A stretch of DNA of 64,000 bases from Cellulosilyticum sp. I15G10I2. Lineage in GTDB: Bacteria > Bacillota > Clostridia > Lachnospirales > Cellulosilyticaceae. Below are positions 1 to 7,746 of this stretch, piece by piece. Position 1 is the stretch's first letter; each line of letters starts with the position of its first letter. The DNA is taken from positions 1 through 64,000 of the forward strand of contig NZ_FMMP01000011.1 in assembly GCF_900095725.1 (NCBI RefSeq), given 5' to 3'. Below the pieces are notes generated by a model. It had not been told where the DNA came from. It worked only from the letters and a program-made list of their open reading frames with translations, and did no database searches. The position numbers and the translations under genes were made by a program.

Positions 1-126
1 GGTATACTTACCAATGGTATGGTTCTCTTAAACGTAAGTACATACATGCAGATGGTTGTTAAAGGTATAGTACTTGCACTTGCAGTAGGCTTTGATAGTA
101 TTCAAAAACGTCGTGTAGCGCACTAA
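1..126 (+). CDS. C-terminal end of a sugar ABC transporter permease (partial)
   Basis: The reading frame is open from the left edge and stops at 124-126, giving the last 41 residues of a protein. The tail (GILTNGMVLLNVSTYMQMV, then a hydrophobic stretch and a basic end) matches the C-terminus of RbsC/XylH/MmsB-type permeases (BPD_transp_2 family), which form the membrane channel of ribose, xylose or multiple-sugar importers. The start and the partner genes lie outside the window. The substrate cannot be told from this fragment. Confidence 0.75.
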   Translation, partial: GILTNGMVLLNVSTYMQMVVKGIVLALAVGFDSIQKRRVAH

Positions 127-147
127 ATTTTTTATATTTACCCCCAT

Positions 148-180
148 GGCAGTATCACAAGCTTTTCTTGTGGTACTGCC
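148..180. terminator. Strong hairpin after the permease gene
   Basis: GGCAGTATCACAAG pairs with CTTGTGGTACTGCC around a 5-nt loop (14 bp, one G-T wobble). It lies 22 nt after the permease stop and before the 3' end of the convergent MATE gene. Neither side has a proper T-tract (the + side is A-rich), so it may be an mRNA-stabilising hairpin or a weak terminator. Confidence 0.5.
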
Positions 181-223
181 AAAAATAAAAAGTTGAAAGT
201 GTTTTTCTTTTAACCATATCTAA

Positions 224-1576
224 TTATATTATACTTATCTTTTCTTGTGATAGAGTAGAAGCTTTGGGCAATGCGAATTTGCCATAAAGTATTAAACCCA
301 ATACTGTAACCAGTCCCTCTGTAACTGGAAATGCCAGCCATACGCCGATTATCCCAGCTAATGTAGACAAGAGAAATGCCATAGGAACAATAATAATTAA
401 ACCTCTCAGCAGGGAAATTAAATGTGAGGGCAGGGCTTTATCTATGGAGGTGAAAAACATGGAAATTACAATATTAAATCCTACGAATGAAACGGATGTA
501 AAATATATTTTTAATCCAGATGTAGAGATTTCTTGTAATTTCATGTTGTTTTGACTGTTAAATAGGCCTGCTATCGGATTGGCAAGCAAAAAGACCGTAA
601 GGTAAATTACCCAAGAAACTGCGAGCATTGTTGTAATTGCATAACGCAATACCTGTTTTATGTTTGCTGTAGCATTATGCCCATAGGCTCTGCTGATTAG
701 GGGCTGCATTCCCTGTGCGATGCCGGTATAAATTGCTATGACCACAAGTGACAGGTTTGCAATGACACCATAAGCAGCAACACCGACATTTCCCTGAAGT
801 TTCAGGATAATTGTATTAAAAACAATCATTACAATTCCTGAAGATGTTTCTGTAATAAGGGACGGGAAACCTAATGAAAGAATGGTGAGTAGCGTTGCAA
901 AATGCAGTTTCGATTTTTTTAAATGAAAATTATTCTTCTTTTTTAACCAATGCCTTGAAAGGATCAACATACTGATTAAAGGTGCAAATCCTGTTGCTAA
1001 TACAGCACCCAATATTCCCATTTGTAACGGAAATATAAAGATGTAGTCAAGAACTATATTGGAAAAGCTTCCGCCCAGCATTGCGAACATAGATAATTTG
1101 GGGTTGCCGTCATTTCTTACAAAGCAAATCAGAATATCATTCATCATGAAAGCCGGAGCAAACAGAAGGATAACTTTCAGATAGGTGTTTGTCATGGTAA
1201 AAACTTCGGTATCAGCTCCCAAAAGAGTGGTAACTTCTTCTGAAACCAAAATACCAATCAGCATAAACACAGTTGTCAATAGGGCTGCAAAATATATTGT
1301 ATTTGAAAACAACCTACTGAAATCTTTGGATGATTTTTGTCCTTTTAAAATGGAATATTTTGTTGCACCGCCTATTCCGAGCATTAAGCCGCTCCCATGA
1401 ATAATGCTATATACAGGAATTGCTAAATTCAGTGCAGTTAAACCATTTGCGCCTAATCCTTTTGAAATAAAAAAAGTATCCGTAAGTATATAGCAGGATA
1501 AACCAATCATACCTAAAATATTTAGTATGCAATATCCCGCAAATTCTCTTAAACAAGTCTGATTTTTCATATTCAT
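224..1576 (-). CDS. MATE family multidrug/Na+ efflux protein
   Basis: A 450-residue polytopic membrane protein with about 12 hydrophobic segments in two homologous halves, the usual MATE length. The N-terminus (NILGMIGLSCYILTDTFFIS) and the inner segment GLGANGLTALNLAIPVYSI are typical of Firmicute MATE exporters of the MepA/DinF kind, which expel cationic drugs or metabolites in exchange for Na+ or H+. The gene stands alone. It is preceded by a promoter and a structured leader ending in an intrinsic terminator (see 1577-1694), so it is probably controlled by attenuation. The transported compound is unknown. Confidence 0.9.
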   Translation of the reverse strand: MNMKNQTCLREFAGYCILNILGMIGLSCYILTDTFFISKGLGANGLTALNLAIPVYSIIHGSGLMLGIGGATKYSILKGQKSSKDFSRLFSNTIYFAALLTTVFMLIGILVSEEVTTLLGADTEVFTMTNTYLKVILLFAPAFMMNDILICFVRNDGNPKLSMFAMLGGSFSNIVLDYIFIFPLQMGILGAVLATGFAPLISMLILSRHWLKKKNNFHLKKSKLHFATLLTILSLGFPSLITETSSGIVMIVFNTIILKLQGNVGVAAYGVIANLSLVVIAIYTGIAQGMQPLISRAYGHNATANIKQVLRYAITTMLAVSWVIYLTVFLLANPIAGLFNSQNNMKLQEISTSGLKIYFTSVSFVGFNIVISMFFTSIDKALPSHLISLLRGLIIIVPMAFLLSTLAGIIGVWLAFPVTEGLVTVLGLILYGKFALPKASTLSQEKISII

Positions 1577-1694
1577 CCCCTTAGTAACAAAAAAATAAAG
1601 CGCCAGAATTTCCTATCTTCAAAGGCCTAACGATAGGAAAACTGACGCTTAACTTCTTTACCCGGCGGCAAAGAAGTATCTGATTATTTTATTT
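1577..1694 (-). promoter_or_regulatory. Structured 5' leader with terminator, candidate riboswitch or attenuator of the MATE gene
   Basis: On the minus strand the leader starts near 1694. It first forms a hairpin at 1676-1653 (CUUCUUU/AAAGAAG) whose loop is GCCGCCGGGU. It then forms a long two-part stem at 1650-1598 (AAGCGUCAG with CUGGCGCUU, inner UUUCCUAUC with GAUAGGAAA) followed by a U-rich run at 1597-1588, which is a textbook intrinsic terminator inside the 5' UTR. The GC-rich loop in an otherwise AT-rich leader suggests a conserved ligand-binding core. I cannot place it in a named class with certainty; it loosely recalls the 3' core of ZTP-type or Na+-type riboswitches. Confidence 0.6.
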
Positions 1695-1700
1695 TTAAGT

Positions 1701-1730
1701 ATTATATCATAACAATTGTTAAAATGGCAA
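1701..1730 (-). promoter_or_regulatory. Sigma-A promoter of the MATE leader
   Basis: On the minus strand TTGCCA (1730-1725) and TATAAT (1706-1701) are separated by 18 nt. Transcription would begin near 1694, directly ahead of the structured leader. Confidence 0.65.
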
Positions 1731-1901
1731 TCCCATTTTTATAGGGGGTATTAGCGGATATAACAATACGGTGAATAATAGTAACGAATATCTTGTCATA
1801 AATCTTAGCAAAAATGCTTATTTACAATTCTATAAAACCAATATAAGCTAATAGAAAAGACAAAATTCATAATAACATTCTAAATATTGGAGGGAATTGG
1901 G

Positions 1902-3254
1902 ATGAGTTTTCCGCAGGATTTTATATGGGGGGCAGCAACTGCTTCTTATCAGATTGAAGGAGCGGCTTATGAGGATGGTAAAGGACTGTCTGTGTGGGAC
2001 GTTTTTTGTAAAGAACCTGGAAGGGTTTTTCAGGGGCATTCGGGAGATGTGGCATGTGATCATTATCACAGAATGAAGGAAGATGTAAAATTGATGGCAG
2101 ATATGGGTCTTAAGGCCTATAGGTTTTCAATTTCATGGCCTAGAGTAATACCAAATGGCGTAGGTGAAGTCAATGAAAAGGGTCTGCAGTTTTATTCTGA
2201 CTTAGTAGATGAACTTATAAAGTATAATATTACGCCTTATGCAACTTTATTTCACTGGGACTATCCTTATGAACTTCAAAAAAGAGGCGGGTGGCTTAAT
2301 CCGGACAGCCCAAAATGGTTTGAAGCCTATACAAAGGTAGTAGCAGATAAACTTGGCGACAGACTCAAAAATTACTTTACATTCAATGAACCTCAATGCT
2401 TTATTGGTATTTCAATGGTACAAACTATACATGCTCCAGGTATTAAGTATCCAACAAAGGATGCTTTGCAGATGGCGCATAATGTTTTACTGGCTCATGG
2501 AAGAGCCGTTAAGGTATTAAGAGAAACAATCAAAGATTGTAAGATTGGGTATGCACCAACAGGAAGCAGTTTTTATCCTGCTACCGAAAAACCAGAAGAT
2601 ATAGAAGCTGCACGTCAGGCTAACTTTAATGTAGAGATTGATAACTGGGCATTTGGTATAGGGTGGTGGAGTGATCCTGTGATGCTTGGGACTTATCCTA
2701 AAGAAGCGGTAGAAAAGTTCGGAGAGTTGATGCCAGAAATTGGCCCTCAGGATATGACGCTCATCAGCCAGCCACTTGATTTTTATGGCCAGAATATTTA
2801 CCATTCGATACCGGCGGCTTCTGATGGCGCAGGTGGTTTTAAGAAACTAGACCCGCCTGCAGGACATCCGAGAACAGCTATAGGTTGGCCCATAACACCA
2901 GAGAGCTTTTATTGGCTGCTAAAGTTTTTATATGAACGTTACAAAACCCCTATTGTTATTACAGAAAACGGCATGTCAGCTCATGATACTATTTCGCTAG
3001 ATGGTAAAGTACATGATCCAAATAGAATAGATTATTTAAACCGCTATTTATTGGAACTTAAAAAGGCTATTGACGATGGAATAGACGTAAAAGGCTACTT
3101 CCAGTGGAGCTTGATGGACAATTTTGAATGGGCAAATGGTTATAATGACCGCTTTGGCCTTGTCTATGTTAACTTTCAAACTCAGGAAAGAATTTTAAAA
3201 GACAGCGCCTTATGGTATAAAGAAGTTATAAGAACCAACGGGCAAAGCTTATGA
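1902..3254 (+). CDS. GH1 family beta-glucosidase / 6-phospho-beta-glucosidase-like
   Basis: A 450-residue glycoside hydrolase of family 1, normal for the family and without a signal peptide, so cytoplasmic. The N-terminus FIWGAATASYQIEGA is the GH1 signature. The acid/base Glu163 lies in TFNEP and the nucleophile Glu355 in ITENG, so both catalytic residues are present. It should cleave cellobiose or other beta-glucosides brought in by an importer. The ATG at 1902 is chosen because GGAGGG sits 7 nt upstream; the frame could extend to a TTG at 1887 that overlaps this site. An Old Yellow Enzyme gene follows after 28 nt, probably in the same transcript. Lack of clear phospho-sugar residues and the preceding ABC permease favour unphosphorylated substrates, which is inference. 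Confidence 0.93.
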   Translation: MSFPQDFIWGAATASYQIEGAAYEDGKGLSVWDVFCKEPGRVFQGHSGDVACDHYHRMKEDVKLMADMGLKAYRFSISWPRVIPNGVGEVNEKGLQFYSDLVDELIKYNITPYATLFHWDYPYELQKRGGWLNPDSPKWFEAYTKVVADKLGDRLKNYFTFNEPQCFIGISMVQTIHAPGIKYPTKDALQMAHNVLLAHGRAVKVLRETIKDCKIGYAPTGSSFYPATEKPEDIEAARQANFNVEIDNWAFGIGWWSDPVMLGTYPKEAVEKFGELMPEIGPQDMTLISQPLDFYGQNIYHSIPAASDGAGGFKKLDPPAGHPRTAIGWPITPESFYWLLKFLYERYKTPIVITENGMSAHDTISLDGKVHDPNRIDYLNRYLLELKKAIDDGIDVKGYFQWSLMDNFEWANGYNDRFGLVYVNFQTQERILKDSALWYKEVIRTNGQSL

Positions 3255-3282
3255 GTAAATAGAGGGGACGGGCGAGCACATA

Positions 3283-4332
3283 ATGAGTAAACTTTTTGCA
3301 CCACAAAAAATCAAACACTTAGAAATAAAAAACAGAATTGTATTGCCACCAATGGTTTGTTTTACCTTTGCAGGAGAAAATAACTTTGTATCAGAAAAAA
3401 ATATTAAGCATTATGAGTCACTTGCAAAGGGTGGTTCGGGCTTAATCATTGTAGAAGCGACGTGTGTAAACCAAAATGGCAGGCTCTCGGAGGGGCAGCT
3501 TGGTATTTGGGATGATAAGTATATAGAAGGCCTAAGTAAGCTCGCAGAGGTTTGTCATGAGAATGGGACTAAGGTTGTTTTACAGATTCATCATGCGGGG
3601 ATTAAAACGCCCAAATCTGTAAATGGAGATACAATAAGTTCTTCGGATTTTAATGAGGGGACATTATCAGCAAGAGCCATGACTATGGATGAGCTCCGGG
3701 CGATACAAGAGGATTTTGTTAATGCGGCACTTAGAGCAGAGCGAGCTGGATTTGATGGGGTTGAGCTTCATGGTGCCCATGGTTATCTTATGACGCAGTT
3801 CTTTTCTGCTAAAATTAATAAGCGAATTGATGCATACGGAGGAAGTCTGGAGAATAGATTGAGGTTTACCATGGAAATTACTGAGTGTATCAGAAAAAAG
3901 GTTAATGAAAACTTTATTATTGGTATACGCATGGGCTGCAATGAGAGTGATCTAAAAACAAGTATTGATATAGCCAAAAGATTTGAAGCTATAGGGATAG
4001 ACTATCTTCATGTTTCTACGGGCTTTGATAACACGCCAATTACTGAAGAAGTTCCAGAAGATTTCCCAGGGAATTGGATTGTCTATGGGGCAGCTAAAAT
4101 AAAAGAAGAAGTAAATATTCCAGTTATTGCGGTTAATGCCATTAAGACGCAGGAACAAGCACAAGCGCTTATTGCACATAATCTAGTGGACTTTGTTGCA
4201 ATAGGCAGGGCACAGCTTGCTGATTATAATTTTGTAAATCATATAAAAGAAGGCAGTGCTGTTGTAGAATGTTTAGGATGTAAGCCGTGTAGGTGGTTTA
4301 AGAATGGTGCTTATTGTCCAAGACACGTATAG
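3283..4332 (+). CDS. Old Yellow Enzyme family NADH:flavin oxidoreductase (FMN)
   Basis: A 349-residue TIM-barrel flavoprotein (Oxidored_FMN). His163 and His166 in HGAHGYL match the substrate-binding His pair of YqjM-type enzymes, and GGSLENRLRF is a family signature. These enzymes reduce activated C=C bonds with NAD(P)H. The C-terminus carries four cysteines in CLGCKPC and AYCPR, like the start of the 4Fe-4S motif of 2,4-dienoyl-CoA reductase-type relatives, yet the FAD/NADH domain that normally follows is absent and the protein stops there. It lies 28 nt after the GH1 gene and ends at a strong terminator, so the two form a small operon. The substrate is unknown. Confidence 0.88.
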   Translation: MSKLFAPQKIKHLEIKNRIVLPPMVCFTFAGENNFVSEKNIKHYESLAKGGSGLIIVEATCVNQNGRLSEGQLGIWDDKYIEGLSKLAEVCHENGTKVVLQIHHAGIKTPKSVNGDTISSSDFNEGTLSARAMTMDELRAIQEDFVNAALRAERAGFDGVELHGAHGYLMTQFFSAKINKRIDAYGGSLENRLRFTMEITECIRKKVNENFIIGIRMGCNESDLKTSIDIAKRFEAIGIDYLHVSTGFDNTPITEEVPEDFPGNWIVYGAAKIKEEVNIPVIAVNAIKTQEQAQALIAHNLVDFVAIGRAQLADYNFVNHIKEGSAVVECLGCKPCRWFKNGAYCPRHV

Positions 4333-4347
4333 CACGTAATAGATAAG

Positions 4348-4393
4348 GATGCTATTTTAGTTAACAAGCTGACTAAAGTAGCATCTTTTTTTA
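4348..4393 (+). terminator. Intrinsic terminator of the GH1-OYE operon
   Basis: GATGCTATTTTAGT pairs with ACTAAAGTAGCATC, followed by a run of seven T. Confidence 0.9.
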
Positions 4394-4488
4394 TGAAATA
4401 GGAAAGTGCGTCTTGCTTGCAAGGGACCAAACTTTCCTGTTTCACAAGCGTGTGCGTTTTTTGCACACTTTCTTGTGAAATAGGAAAG
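4394..4488. repeat. Long hairpin with a copied arm in intergenic DNA
   Basis: The 318-bp gap at 4333-4650 holds the terminator and this block. CTTTCCTGTTTCACAAG (4432-4448) pairs with CTTGTGAAATAGGAAAG (4472-4488), 16 of 17 bp, with an inner GTGTGC/GCACAC stem. The right-arm motif TGAAATAGGAAAG also occurs as a direct copy at 4394-4406. The rest of the gap up to 4650 is AT-rich and probably contains the araM promoter; nothing else is clear. Confidence 0.6.
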
Positions 4489-4650
4489 CGAGGCTTACTC
4501 GTGCGTAATAAAATATGTGTGCGTGGTTGTGATTGTTTATGGGTGATGAAGGGTGTTTTGGTGATTGTTTATTAATATACCCGCATCAACTATGCAAAGA
4601 GCATAAATTTATTTATGATAAAATAAACAGTAAAAATAAGGGGGATATAT

Positions 4651-6012
4651 ATGTTAGATCTAGAGCATATGAAAATAACAGATTTTATCAAGCAGCTTTT
4701 TACGTGTGAATGCGGCCAGCAGCATAGCGTAGATATGGATAGCATAAAAATAAGTTCAGGGGCTATCAATGAGCTTCCGGATGTTATTGAAAGCTTAGGG
4801 TATAAGAAAGTATTTATTGTTGCAGATGGGAATACCTTTAAAGCAGCAGGTGGTAAAGTTATTGATTGTCTTACACAAAAGGGGATTCCATATGTAAGCT
4901 ATATACTAAGCGGAGAGACAATCGTTCCGGATGAAAAAGCCTTGGGGGGGCTCATGATGGCTTTTGATAGAAGCTGTGATTTAATCATTGCAGTAGGCAG
5001 CGGTACAATTAATGATATCTGTCGGTTCTTTAGCTCTGCTATAGGACTTAAATATTTTATGGTAGCAACAGCACCGTCTATGGATGGTTTTGTATCAGGC
5101 GTTGCAGCCATGATTACTAATAACTTAAAAACAACTTATAATGCTCAGGTGGCACAGGCATTTATCGGAGACCTAGATATACTGGCGGATGCGCCGATGG
5201 ATACGATTGTTGCAGGTGTTGGAGATATTTTAGGAAAATACACATGTCTTTGTGATTGGAAGCTGTCATCACTTATTAATAATGAGTATTACTGCAAGAC
5301 GATTGTGGAGATGGTCATATTAGCAGTAAAACGTGTTGTTGCGAGTAAAGATAAACTTTTAGCAAGAGATAAAAAAGCAATCGAAGGATTAACAGAGGCA
5401 CTGCTCCTTTCAGGTATTGCGATGAGCTATGCGGGTAACTCAAGGCCTGCCTCGGGCTGTGAACACCATCTTTCTCATTTTTGGGAAATGCGTTTTCTTT
5501 TTGAAGGGAAAAAAGCAGTGCTCCATGGTACAAAAGTAGGCATTGGTACGATTGCAGCTTTGAAGGTTTATGAATACATCAAGTCTTTAGAAATGGATTT
5601 TGAAAAGATTAATGAAGTATGGAAACCACTTTCAGAAGAGACCTGGAAAGAAGAAATGAAGCAGAAATTTAAGATTGCGGCAGATGAGATTATTTTGCTT
5701 GAAGAAAAAACTAAAAAGAATGATAAGGGAAAAAGAGATGCGAGGATTGCGGTAATTGAGAAACGCTGGCCAGAGATTTATGAAGCCATTAATGAACTGC
5801 CATCAGCCAAGGAAGTAGAAAAGCTTATAGCCGATCTAAAAGGAGCAACTTATCCAGCTCAGGTAGGGATAGACCCAGATATAGTAGAAGAGAGTATTCT
5901 ATACGCAAAAGAAATACGTGATCGTTATACGGTACTGCAGCTGCTATGGGACTTAGGGGTTCAAAATGCTGCGGCTAAGCAGGTAACAGAAGATATTTGC
6001 AGTACTTGTTAA
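4651..6012 (+). CDS. araM: sn-glycerol-1-phosphate dehydrogenase, AraM/EgsA family
   Basis: A 453-residue protein of the iron-containing/AraM dehydrogenase fold. The nucleotide-binding stretch VGSGTINDICRF, the DGFVSGVAAMI segment and the metal-binding region with SRPASGCEHHLSHFWE are characteristic of AraM, which in Bacillus subtilis is a Ni-dependent enzyme reducing dihydroxyacetone phosphate to sn-glycerol-1-phosphate. The start at 4651 has AAGGGGGA ahead of it. In B. subtilis araM lies next to araL (a HAD phosphatase) in the arabinose operon. Here an AraL-like gene follows two genes later without araBAD, so the pair is conserved but the sugar context differs. No PcrB-type prenyltransferase is in the window. 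Confidence 0.88.
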   Translation: MLDLEHMKITDFIKQLFTCECGQQHSVDMDSIKISSGAINELPDVIESLGYKKVFIVADGNTFKAAGGKVIDCLTQKGIPYVSYILSGETIVPDEKALGGLMMAFDRSCDLIIAVGSGTINDICRFFSSAIGLKYFMVATAPSMDGFVSGVAAMITNNLKTTYNAQVAQAFIGDLDILADAPMDTIVAGVGDILGKYTCLCDWKLSSLINNEYYCKTIVEMVILAVKRVVASKDKLLARDKKAIEGLTEALLLSGIAMSYAGNSRPASGCEHHLSHFWEMRFLFEGKKAVLHGTKVGIGTIAALKVYEYIKSLEMDFEKINEVWKPLSEETWKEEMKQKFKIAADEIILLEEKTKKNDKGKRDARIAVIEKRWPEIYEAINELPSAKEVEKLIADLKGATYPAQVGIDPDIVEESILYAKEIRDRYTVLQLLWDLGVQNAAAKQVTEDICSTC

Positions 6013-6023
6013 GCGCTAAAAGT

Positions 6024-6050
6024 AATCGTATAATGAGGGAAAGTACGATT
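6024..6050. promoter_or_regulatory. Inverted repeat upstream of the DeoR-family gene
   Basis: AATCGTA (6024-6030) and TACGATT (6044-6050) are perfect inverted copies separated by 13 nt, between araM and the regulator gene. It could be an operator of the regulator that follows, or a weak mRNA hairpin. Confidence 0.4.
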
Positions 6051-6066
6051 ATAGGATGTGACCAGA

Positions 6067-6837
6067 ATGCTGAATATTGAACGGATGGAATATATTTTAG
6101 AAGAACTTAAAAGCAGGAAGACAGTTTATGTGGCACAGCTTTCAAAAAAGTATTATGTGAGCCCTTCTACAATCAGGCGGGATTTAAGTATATTAGAAGA
6201 AGAGGGGATTATAAGGCGTACCTACGGAGGGGCTGTACTTATTGAACAGCAAAGTACGGAGATACCGTACCTTTTAAGACAAAATGAGAATCAACAGGGC
6301 AAAGATATATTAGGATTACTGGCATCGGAGCTCGTTAAAGATGATATGTATATCTTCTTAGATCACACCAGTACGATTGCAAGTATGACGAAATTTCTTG
6401 GTGAAAAAAAGAACCTTAAAATACTTACAACCAGTGCACAGATTGCAATTAATTGTTTAGATACCTTACCCGCACAGGTCTACTGCACAGGGGGGTGGAT
6501 CAGCCCCATATCAAGAGGGTTTACTGGTGAGTCTGCAAGAAGCAGGATTGCTGGTTTTTACCCAGACTACTTATTCTTTTCGGTGCGCTCTGTTTCTCTC
6601 GAACAAGGAGCCACAGATGTAAATGAAGAAGATGTTTATTTAAAACAGGAGATGCTAAAAAGCTGTAAGAAGTCTGTGTTGTTATGTGATATTGGTAAAT
6701 TGGGTAAGCTATCTTATCGCAAGGTATGTAACCTAAGTGAGCTGGATTATATAGTTATTAATCAAAAACCTAATGATGAGTGGCTGGAAGCACTGTCAAA
6801 TTTGGATGTGAAATTAATATACCCTCATAAGGAATAG
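6067..6837 (+). CDS. DeoR family transcriptional regulator
   Basis: About 256 residues with the two-part DeoR structure. The N-terminal winged helix-turn-helix (VAQLSKKYYVSPSTIRRDLS, then EEEGIIRRTYGGAV) is followed by a sugar-phosphate-binding DeoRC domain related to ribose-5-phosphate isomerase. Such proteins usually repress sugar or polyol operons and respond to a phosphorylated intermediate. The ATG at 6067 is preferred because AGGA lies about 9-12 nt upstream; a GTG at 6058 lies too close to that site. It sits between araM and the HAD phosphatase gene with short gaps, so it likely regulates its own operon through the inverted repeat just upstream. Confidence 0.9.
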   Translation: MLNIERMEYILEELKSRKTVYVAQLSKKYYVSPSTIRRDLSILEEEGIIRRTYGGAVLIEQQSTEIPYLLRQNENQQGKDILGLLASELVKDDMYIFLDHTSTIASMTKFLGEKKNLKILTTSAQIAINCLDTLPAQVYCTGGWISPISRGFTGESARSRIAGFYPDYLFFSVRSVSLEQGATDVNEEDVYLKQEMLKSCKKSVLLCDIGKLGKLSYRKVCNLSELDYIVINQKPNDEWLEALSNLDVKLIYPHKE

Positions 6838-6854
6838 GGGCAAAAGGAGCAGAC

Positions 6855-7652
6855 ATGGATAATAAGAAAAAAAAGCTTTTAGAAAAAGTTAGGTTGTTTG
6901 TACTGGATATGGATGGTACTTTTTATTTGGGAAATCGTATTTTCCCATGGTCTTTGGAGTTCTTAAATCGAATAGAGCAATCGGGCCGCGAATATATCTT
7001 TTTTACAAACAACTCATCGAGGACATCCGACGACTATATTATTAAATTAGAAAAAATGAATTGTTATATTGAGGAAAAGCAGATTTTAACTTCTGGGGAC
7101 GTTACGATTAAATATCTGCAGATGCACTATCCGGAACAAAAAGTTTATCTTGTTGGTACCCCTACCGTAACAGAGAGTTTTAGGAATGCAGGCATTCATT
7201 TAACAGAAGAGATGCCGGACATTGTGGTGGTATCATTTGATATCACGCTTACTTATGAAAAACTGGTAAAAGCATGTCACTATATAAGAAATGGAGCTCT
7301 GTTTATGGCAACGCATCTCGATAATAATGCGCCTACTGAAGAGGGCTTCATACCAGACTGTGGATCTTTTTGTGCAGCTATTACACAATCTACAGGAATT
7401 AAGCCTAAATATCTTGGAAAGCCTTTCAAAGAAACAGTTGAAATGATAACAGCAGTTACAGGTTATAGGCCGGAGGAAATGGCGTTTGTAGGAGACCGGT
7501 TATATACTGATGTTGCTACAGGGGTAAACAATGGGGCAACAGGTATTTTAGTACTAAGCGGTGAGGCTGCTTTAGAAGACATAGAACATTCTGATGTAAA
7601 ACCCGATGCAGTGTATACCAATATTGGGGAGATCGGAAAAGATCTGGTCTAG
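6855..7652 (+). CDS. HAD-IIA family sugar phosphatase (NagD/AraL-like)
   Basis: A 265-residue HAD hydrolase. Motif I is LDMDGTFYLG with nucleophile Asp18 and acid Asp20, motif II is FFTNNSS, and motif IV is VGDRLYTD. The C2-type cap between them places it in subfamily IIA with NagD, AraL and phosphoglycolate phosphatases. It would dephosphorylate a small sugar or polyol phosphate. It follows the DeoR gene by 17 nt with AAGGAGC as ribosome binding site. With araM close by, it mirrors the araL-araM pair of B. subtilis, where AraL is a promiscuous sugar phosphatase; that role here is inference. Confidence 0.9.
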   Translation: MDNKKKKLLEKVRLFVLDMDGTFYLGNRIFPWSLEFLNRIEQSGREYIFFTNNSSRTSDDYIIKLEKMNCYIEEKQILTSGDVTIKYLQMHYPEQKVYLVGTPTVTESFRNAGIHLTEEMPDIVVVSFDITLTYEKLVKACHYIRNGALFMATHLDNNAPTEEGFIPDCGSFCAAITQSTGIKPKYLGKPFKETVEMITAVTGYRPEEMAFVGDRLYTDVATGVNNGATGILVLSGEAALEDIEHSDVKPDAVYTNIGEIGKDLV

Positions 7653-7746
7653 GCAGAATAAGATCATTTACACAGTATTATTAGGGTGTTATCGGTGTAT
7701 TATAAGATAAAAGTAGTAGCATAAAGCATTTAGAGGAGGTTAATAA

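Noticed and set aside
148-180. Classic intrinsic terminator
   Set aside because: The stem is strong but no T-tract follows on either strand, so I list it with modest confidence only.
4370-4386. Fourth copy of the GTAG dyad (AAAGTAGCATC)
   Set aside because: It is one arm of a terminator stem and lacks the second half-site and the -10 spacing.
4651-6012. Sign of archaeal-type membrane lipids
   Set aside because: AraM makes glycerol-1-phosphate, but no PcrB or other prenyltransferase is present in the window.
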